From: an uncultured Acetobacteraceae bacterium
GTDB taxonomy: Bacteria; Pseudomonadota; Alphaproteobacteria; Acetobacterales; Acetobacteraceae
DNA: 9,694 nucleotides
Assembly: GCA_903839965.1 (NCBI GenBank)
Contig: CAIMEK010000512.1
Coordinates: forward strand, 1 to 9,694
Reading direction: 5' to 3'
Both the position numbers and the translations under genes were made by a program. The notes under the pieces were generated by a model. It saw only the letters and a list, made by a program, of their open reading frames with translations, was not told the origin of the DNA and ran no database searches. The first letter of the stretch is position 1, and each line of letters opens with the position of its first letter. This document shows, one piece after another, positions 5,910 through 9,694 of this stretch.

Positions 5910-8207
5910 TCACTCCGGGCACCCCCCGGCGGTGCGCAACCAGGGCAGGCCCTGGTACGCCATGACGACAACCGAGCGTCCCGCCGGCACCGCGACGCGA
6001 CGGAACACGCCGTCCGCCAGTTCGATCGGTACCACATTATTGCTGACGCAGGCGCTCCAGCCCGGCGCCATCGCATCGTTCAACACCAGCTCCGCCGGGG
6101 CGTTCGTCTCGCAGGCGATGCGGAGGCGGGTAGGCCGGTCGTCGCGGAAGGTGCATCGCCCCGCCGCCGGGCCGGCGCCGCCGGGCTGCACCAGGCGCAG
6201 CCGCGGTTCCGCCTGCGGCAACTCCCACACCTCGTAGTCGCCGAATTGCTGCGCTTTCCGCGCCCACGAAGCCGCCGCCATCTGCGCCCGCACCTCCCCC
6301 ACCGATTTCCAACCGGGAGGCGACGGGGGCCCTGGCACCACCGCGGGAAGATGCACCAGCACCCAGCGCAGGCCCAAAGCGCGATAGGGCGCGCTGGCGA
6401 AATCGGGCGCCGTCTCGGTGAAGGCGCTGCCTCCGGCCGTGTGCCCCTGCGCGCCGAAGATGCCGGCATAGGGAAACAGGCGGAGCGGCGAGTAGCCCTG
6501 GGCGTTGACCGCTTCGAAGGCGAGCAGCGTTCCGGTCGCCAGCGGTCCGCCCAGGACCTCGACCCGATATTTCGCGCCCGGTCCGGTGGCGCCCTGCGCC
6601 TCCAGGAAGCGCAGCGCCGCCGCCAGCGGGTGGTCGAGGTTGCGCCAGGTGGCGGGATGACGATACAGCGGGGCCTGTTCCACGCGCGAGTCGGGCACCG
6701 CGACGAACGGCGAGAAGCGGCCCGCCGCCAGCAGGTCCACTGCCGCGAACACCACGACGGCCACGACGCCCAGGTTGCGCGGCAGGCGGCCGCGCGGCCA
6801 CAGGGCGAGCGCCAGGACCGCCAGCGCCAGGACCGCCTTCGGCAGCGCCGCATGCCAGGCCGCCTGCAGTGCCGCCGCCTGTCCGGCCTGGCGGGCGAAG
6901 GCGGCAAGGCCGCTGCCGGCAGCCACGGCGGCCAGCAGCACAATCCCCAGGACGAGGACGGCCTGCGCCAGCCTGTGCCGTACGGCAATGCCGGCGGACA
7001 ATCCGGTGCCGGCATGCGCGACCAGCAGCGCCGCGAACAGGCCAAGAAAGTATTCGCCGTCGGCCGGCCGGCGGGTGAATGCGAAGCCCGGCACATGATC
7101 GAACAGGAAACGGAAAAACGGCGTGTAACTCCCCATCGAGAACAGCAGGGCGACCAGGAACATCAGCAGGCAGACTGCGAAATGCACCGGCCTGAGCCGG
7201 TTCACCGCCAACGCGATGACGATCACCAGCGCCGGCAGGACGCCGATATAAAGAAAATCCTGCGAGGGGTCTGTCGGCCCCCAGAACGGGGACTGCGGCC
7301 AGGCCTTGAAGCCGAACAACCCGTCGAGCACGAAGCCGGCCACCATGAACGGCGGCAGCGACATGGGGAACACCGGGCCGGGGGCCGCCAGCAGGCTGCT
7401 GCGGGTGGAGAACTGCAACGTCTCCAGCATCGCCGCGATGACGGGCCCGGCAATGGCGGCCCCGGCCAGCCCGCCCGCCAGCAGGAGGGCAAGTGCCAGG
7501 GCCTTGCGCCCGGACCGGGCGAGGTGGACCAGCGCCAGCGGGGTCAGCAGGAAAGTGGCGAGGAAGGCCACCTGGTTCAGGTTGAGCAGCAGCGCCGCCA
7601 CCGCCAGGGCCAGGGCCAGCCCCTTCCACGCCCGCGGCCGCGCGCAAATCGACTGCACGACCAGCAACACGATCGGCAGCATCGAATAGCTGACGATCTG
7701 CGGCACATGCTCCAGCCGCCCGGTGGCGGAGCCGCCCAGCATGAACACCACCGCGCCCACCAGCGGCCAGAGGCGCGGCCCTCCCGTTTCTGCCAGCGCA
7801 TAGAAAAACAAGGCGATCGCACCCAGCAGAACGCCGGCCAGGGTGACGATGTCGTTGGCGACAATGGAATAGGCATCGCCCAGCAACGCGGCCGCCAAAG
7901 TGTGCGGGACGAAGAACATCCCCTGCGGATCGCCTATGACAGTGGTGCCGCCGAAGCTGTAGGGGTTCCACCAGGGCAGCTCGCCGCGGGACATGGACTG
8001 GGCGAAGAAGCGCATTTGCGGGTAGACGTAATCGATATTATCCCAGCCGATCATCGCCCGGCCGCCCAGCCAGGGCCAGCAGGCCACGACCCAGATGGCG
8101 AACAGGATGCCAACGCTTCCCCACGTGCGTAAGCCGGGCGGGATGGGAGCGACTTTCCGTAACGACACCAAAGCGCCCAACGGCGTTTCCATTCGGGTCA
8201 CAACCAC
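5910..8207 (-). CDS. YfhO-family multi-spanning membrane protein (GT-C-like)
   Basis: This protein is up to 765 residues. A hydrophobic half holds roughly 12-13 membrane spans between residues 29 and 494, and a soluble C-terminal half is probably extracytoplasmic. After the first span comes the conserved acidic loop GWDNIDYVYPQ (54-64), then ELPWWNPYSFGGTTVIGDPQ (76-95), which matches the YfhO family (related to GT-C glycosyltransferases). The C-terminal pattern APGWSACVSN with FRRVAVPAGRSVVV (714-748) is the usual beta-domain ending. In Firmicutes YfhO acts with a CsbB-type polyprenyl-phosphate glycosyltransferase in cell-envelope glycosylation. No such partner is visible here, so a glycan role is inferred from the family. 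The start is uncertain: GTG at 8207 and ATG at 8192 (giving 760 residues) are in frame, and neither has a clear ribosome site. It is divergent from the MarR gene and upstream of the exported AKR. Confidence 0.8.
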   Translation of the reverse strand: MVVTRMETPLGALVSLRKVAPIPPGLRTWGSVGILFAIWVVACWPWLGGRAMIGWDNIDYVYPQMRFFAQSMSRGELPWWNPYSFGGTTVIGDPQGMFFVPHTLAAALLGDAYSIVANDIVTLAGVLLGAIALFFYALAETGGPRLWPLVGAVVFMLGGSATGRLEHVPQIVSYSMLPIVLLVVQSICARPRAWKGLALALAVAALLLNLNQVAFLATFLLTPLALVHLARSGRKALALALLLAGGLAGAAIAGPVIAAMLETLQFSTRSSLLAAPGPVFPMSLPPFMVAGFVLDGLFGFKAWPQSPFWGPTDPSQDFLYIGVLPALVIVIALAVNRLRPVHFAVCLLMFLVALLFSMGSYTPFFRFLFDHVPGFAFTRRPADGEYFLGLFAALLVAHAGTGLSAGIAVRHRLAQAVLVLGIVLLAAVAAGSGLAAFARQAGQAAALQAAWHAALPKAVLALAVLALALWPRGRLPRNLGVVAVVVFAAVDLLAAGRFSPFVAVPDSRVEQAPLYRHPATWRNLDHPLAAALRFLEAQGATGPGAKYRVEVLGGPLATGTLLAFEAVNAQGYSPLRLFPYAGIFGAQGHTAGGSAFTETAPDFASAPYRALGLRWVLVHLPAVVPGPPSPPGWKSVGEVRAQMAAASWARKAQQFGDYEVWELPQAEPRLRLVQPGGAGPAAGRCTFRDDRPTRLRIACETNAPAELVLNDAMAPGWSACVSNNVVPIELADGVFRRVAVPAGRSVVVMAYQGLPWLRTAGGCPE

Positions 8208-8254
8208 AGGTTAGGGACCGAACGGCAGGTTCCGCAACACGCTCCCGGCGACTT

Positions 8255-8263
8255 TGCGACGCA
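8255..8263. promoter_or_regulatory. Short palindrome in the divergent YfhO-MarR gap
   Basis: TGCG-A-CGCA lies in the 69-base gap between the divergent genes, 13 bases before the MarR start. MarR proteins often bind short palindromes in the promoter they share with a divergent gene, so autoregulation here is possible. The arms are only 4 bases and could arise by chance in such GC-rich DNA. Confidence 0.2.
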
Positions 8264-8266
8264 CCC

Positions 8267-8271
8267 GGAGG
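8267..8271 (+). promoter_or_regulatory. Ribosome binding site supporting the long MarR start
   Basis: GGAGG lies 5 bases before the ATG at 8277, a near-ideal Shine-Dalgarno site. It favours this start over the internal ATG at 8334, which has only a weaker GGGGTGG upstream. Confidence 0.55.
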
Positions 8272-8276
8272 CGGGT

Positions 8277-8810
8277 ATGGTTCGGCCTCGAAGGGCGCCG
8301 GCCGAATCGGCGCCCGCATTCGGGGTGGTCGCCATGACCTCTGCCAAGTCGCCGGCGGAAGAGGTGCTGGTACTGGAGGAATTCCTGCCGTACCGGCTGA
8401 GCCTGCTCGCGAACGTCGTCGCCCGGGGCTTCACGCGCCTGTGCTCCGAGCGGCTCCGCCTCAGCCTGCCGGAATGGGAGGTGCTGGCCGTGCTCGGCCG
8501 GTACGGCACGCTGACCTCGGCGGAGGTCTGCGAGCGCGCCGACATGCACAAGACGATGGTGTCGCGGGCGGTGGCCGAGCTGGAGCGGCGCGGCCTGGTG
8601 ACGCGCCGGGTCAACCGCGCCGACCGGCGGGAGGCCTTGCTTTCGCTCACCGACCCCGGCCGGCGCACGCACGGCCAGATCCTGCCGCTGGCGCGCAGCT
8701 ATGCCAGACAACTGACCACCGAACTGTCCGACGTCGACCTGGCGACATTCGACCGCGTGGCGGCAACCTTGCGCCGCCGTTCGGACGTCGTCGCCTCGAC
8801 CGGCGCGTAA
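8277..8810 (+). CDS. MarR-family transcriptional regulator
   Basis: This 177-residue cytoplasmic winged-helix DNA-binding protein would act as a dimer. In order it has an N-terminal dimerisation helix around EEFLPYRLSLLANVV (34-48), the first HTH helix TSAEVCERA (80-88), the recognition helix in HKTMVSRAVAELERRGLV (91-108), and the wing with RVNRADRREALLSLTDPGRR (111-130). A C-terminal dimer helix follows, from about 131 to 167. MarR proteins usually repress, and often respond to phenolic compounds, oxidants or drugs. Two cysteines (C57, C85) are present, but redox sensing is only a possibility. GGAGG before 8277 supports that start. Homologues usually begin nearer the ATG at 8334 (158 residues), so the first 19 residues may be non-coding or unstructured. 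It diverges from the YfhO-like gene with 69 bases between, the classic layout for a regulator of a divergent neighbour. It converges on the downstream SDR gene. Confidence 0.88.
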   Translation: MVRPRRAPAESAPAFGVVAMTSAKSPAEEVLVLEEFLPYRLSLLANVVARGFTRLCSERLRLSLPEWEVLAVLGRYGTLTSAEVCERADMHKTMVSRAVAELERRGLVTRRVNRADRREALLSLTDPGRRTHGQILPLARSYARQLTTELSDVDLATFDRVAATLRRRSDVVASTGA

Positions 8811-8848
8811 ACGGGTCGGGCCGGGGGAAGCAACCCAACCATCGTCAC

Positions 8849-8889
8849 CTCCGCCAGCGCCGCGGGAACCGTCGCGGGTGATGGCGGAG
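8849..8889. terminator. Nested hairpin between convergent MarR and SDR genes
   Basis: CTCCGCCA (8849-8856) pairs perfectly with TGGCGGAG (8882-8889). Inside it, CCGCG (8860-8864) pairs with CGCGG (8873-8877), giving a two-tier stem. It lies between the MarR stop at 8810 and the SDR stop at 8923. A bidirectional terminator is the simplest reading, though no U tract is present on either side. Confidence 0.45.
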
Positions 8890-8922
8890 CGACCTGTCGC
8901 CACCCGGATCGACAACGTCCGT

Positions 8923-9657
8923 TCAGCGCCCGGCGGAGACGGTCACCTCCGTGCCGAGCATGTAGCTGGCGGCGTCCGACAGCAGGAACATCACCACGTT
9001 CGCCAGTTCCTCGGGCGCCGCGGCGCGGCCGAGCGGGATGAACGGCGCGATCCGGGCGATCCGGTCGGGCGGGTTCATGTCGGTGGCGATCAGGCCGGGG
9101 TTGACGCAGAGCACCCGGATGCCCTCGCGCGCCACTTCCAGCGCCAGTCCGTACGACATAGCGATCACCGCCGCCTTGGAGGCCGCGTAGTGCACCCGTT
9201 CGCCGGCCGCGCCCAGCCGGGCGGCCACCGAACCGATGTTGATGATGACCCCGCCCTCCCCGCCGCGCTCGGTCGACATCCGGCGCACCGCCTCGGCGGC
9301 GCACAGGAAGACGCCGGTGACATTGACCTCGAACAGTTCGCGCAGGGCGGCCGGCTGCAGGTCGGCGACCTTCACCGCGCGGCCGCCGTTGATGCCGGCA
9401 TTGTTGACCAGGCCGGCGATGCGGCCATGCCGGGCGGCTTCGGCGAACAGGCGGGAAACATCGTCCTCGCGCGCGCAGTTGGCCTGCACCGCGGCCGCAC
9501 GGCCGCCGGCGGCTTCGATGTCGCGCACCACGGCGGCGGCGGCTTCGGCCCGCGCCACGTAGGTGAGAACCACCACCCAGCCCAGTGCCGCCGCCTGGCG
9601 CGCCACCGCGGCGCCGATGCCGCGACTGCCGCCGGTGACGATGAGAACCTTGTCCAT
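8923..9657 (-). CDS. FabG-like SDR family oxidoreductase
   Basis: This 244-residue classical short-chain dehydrogenase is of normal length and cytoplasmic. The cofactor loop TGGSRGIG is at 8-15, NNAG at 85-88, N112 in VNVTG, and catalytic S143 in NIGSVAAR with Y157 and K161 in YAASKAAV. The stretch VLCVNPGLIATDM (182-194) and the end SDAASYMLGTEVTVSAGR are typical of the FabG/glucose 1-dehydrogenase-like group. After the second strand it has YVARAEAA in place of the common basic pair, so NAD versus NADP preference is unclear. No acyl-carrier or other fatty-acid genes are in view, so it need not be the ketoacyl-ACP reductase itself; a general carbonyl reductase or alcohol dehydrogenase role is equally possible. 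AAGGA sits 7 bases before the ATG at 9657. It converges with the MarR gene, which could regulate it, but nothing visible proves that. Confidence 0.88.
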   Translation of the reverse strand: MDKVLIVTGGSRGIGAAVARQAAALGWVVVLTYVARAEAAAAVVRDIEAAGGRAAAVQANCAREDDVSRLFAEAARHGRIAGLVNNAGINGGRAVKVADLQPAALRELFEVNVTGVFLCAAEAVRRMSTERGGEGGVIINIGSVAARLGAAGERVHYAASKAAVIAMSYGLALEVAREGIRVLCVNPGLIATDMNPPDRIARIAPFIPLGRAAAPEELANVVMFLLSDAASYMLGTEVTVSAGR

Positions 9658-9694
9658 TGCCCGTTCCTTTGTGCGGATGGCCCCGGCGATGCCA

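Noticed and set aside
6037..7971. A 644-codon minus-strand frame overlapping the YfhO-like gene in another frame
   Set aside because: It lacks membrane spans and motifs and is dominated by Gly, Arg and Ala. The overlapping frame has the family signature and membrane-protein pattern.
3774..8132. A 1452-codon plus-strand open frame lying opposite three minus-strand genes
   Set aside because: It runs antisense to two aldo/keto reductases and the YfhO-like gene, all with clear motifs. Its product is rich in Arg, His, Gln, Gly and Ala with no recognisable domain, and it crosses gene boundaries and gaps. Strong GC third-position bias removes stops from opposite frames, which explains its length.
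1..9694. A defence system, biosynthetic cluster or CRISPR array
   Set aside because: No repeat-spacer pattern, nuclease-helicase pair, toxin-antitoxin pair or assembly-line gene is visible. The EEP protein is exported, which does not suit intracellular defence.

Overview
The window is very GC-rich and densely coded, and the coding frames strongly favour G or C in the third position. Together with the protein families present, this points to the chromosome of a high-GC proteobacterium, probably alpha (Acetobacteraceae/Rhodospirillales-like) or beta (Burkholderiales-like). I cannot decide between these by eye. I see no tRNA, rRNA, transposase, CRISPR array or phage gene.

Layout from left to right. 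(1) Positions 1-985, minus strand: the N-terminal two thirds of a GltD-type iron-sulfur/FAD/NAD(P) oxidoreductase that runs off the left edge and starts at TTG. (2) A divergent gap of 134 bases, then a secreted endonuclease/exonuclease/phosphatase-fold hydrolase (1120-1980, plus). (3) A promoter-like gap with a perfect 10-bp inverted repeat, followed by a tight two-gene unit: a YdfG-type short-chain dehydrogenase (2065-2823) and a class III-like polyphosphate kinase 2 (2837-3724). (4) A strong hairpin at 3739-3774 separates this unit from three minus-strand genes, in transcription order: a YfhO-family membrane protein (8207-5910), an exported aldo/keto reductase (5798-4905) and a cytoplasmic aldo/keto reductase (4766-3780). 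Their gaps of 111 and 138 bases suggest they need not share one transcript. (5) A MarR-family regulator (8277-8810, plus) diverges from the YfhO gene. It converges on a FabG-like short-chain dehydrogenase (9657-8923, minus) across a hairpin-bearing gap.

How the genes may work together: five of the eight genes encode pyridine-nucleotide oxidoreductases (one GltD-like, two SDR, two AKR). With a MarR regulator nearby, this suggests a region for carbonyl/aldehyde reduction and redox housekeeping. No shared pathway is evident, and the mixed strands argue against one large operon. The ydfG-ppk2 pair is the only arrangement that looks clearly co-transcribed. I found no convincing new multi-gene system. 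The best leads are cis-regulatory: the repeat before ydfG, a hairpin touching the ribosome binding site of the secreted hydrolase, and paired hairpins before the cytoplasmic aldo/keto reductase. The apparently exported aldo/keto reductase is also worth a look.
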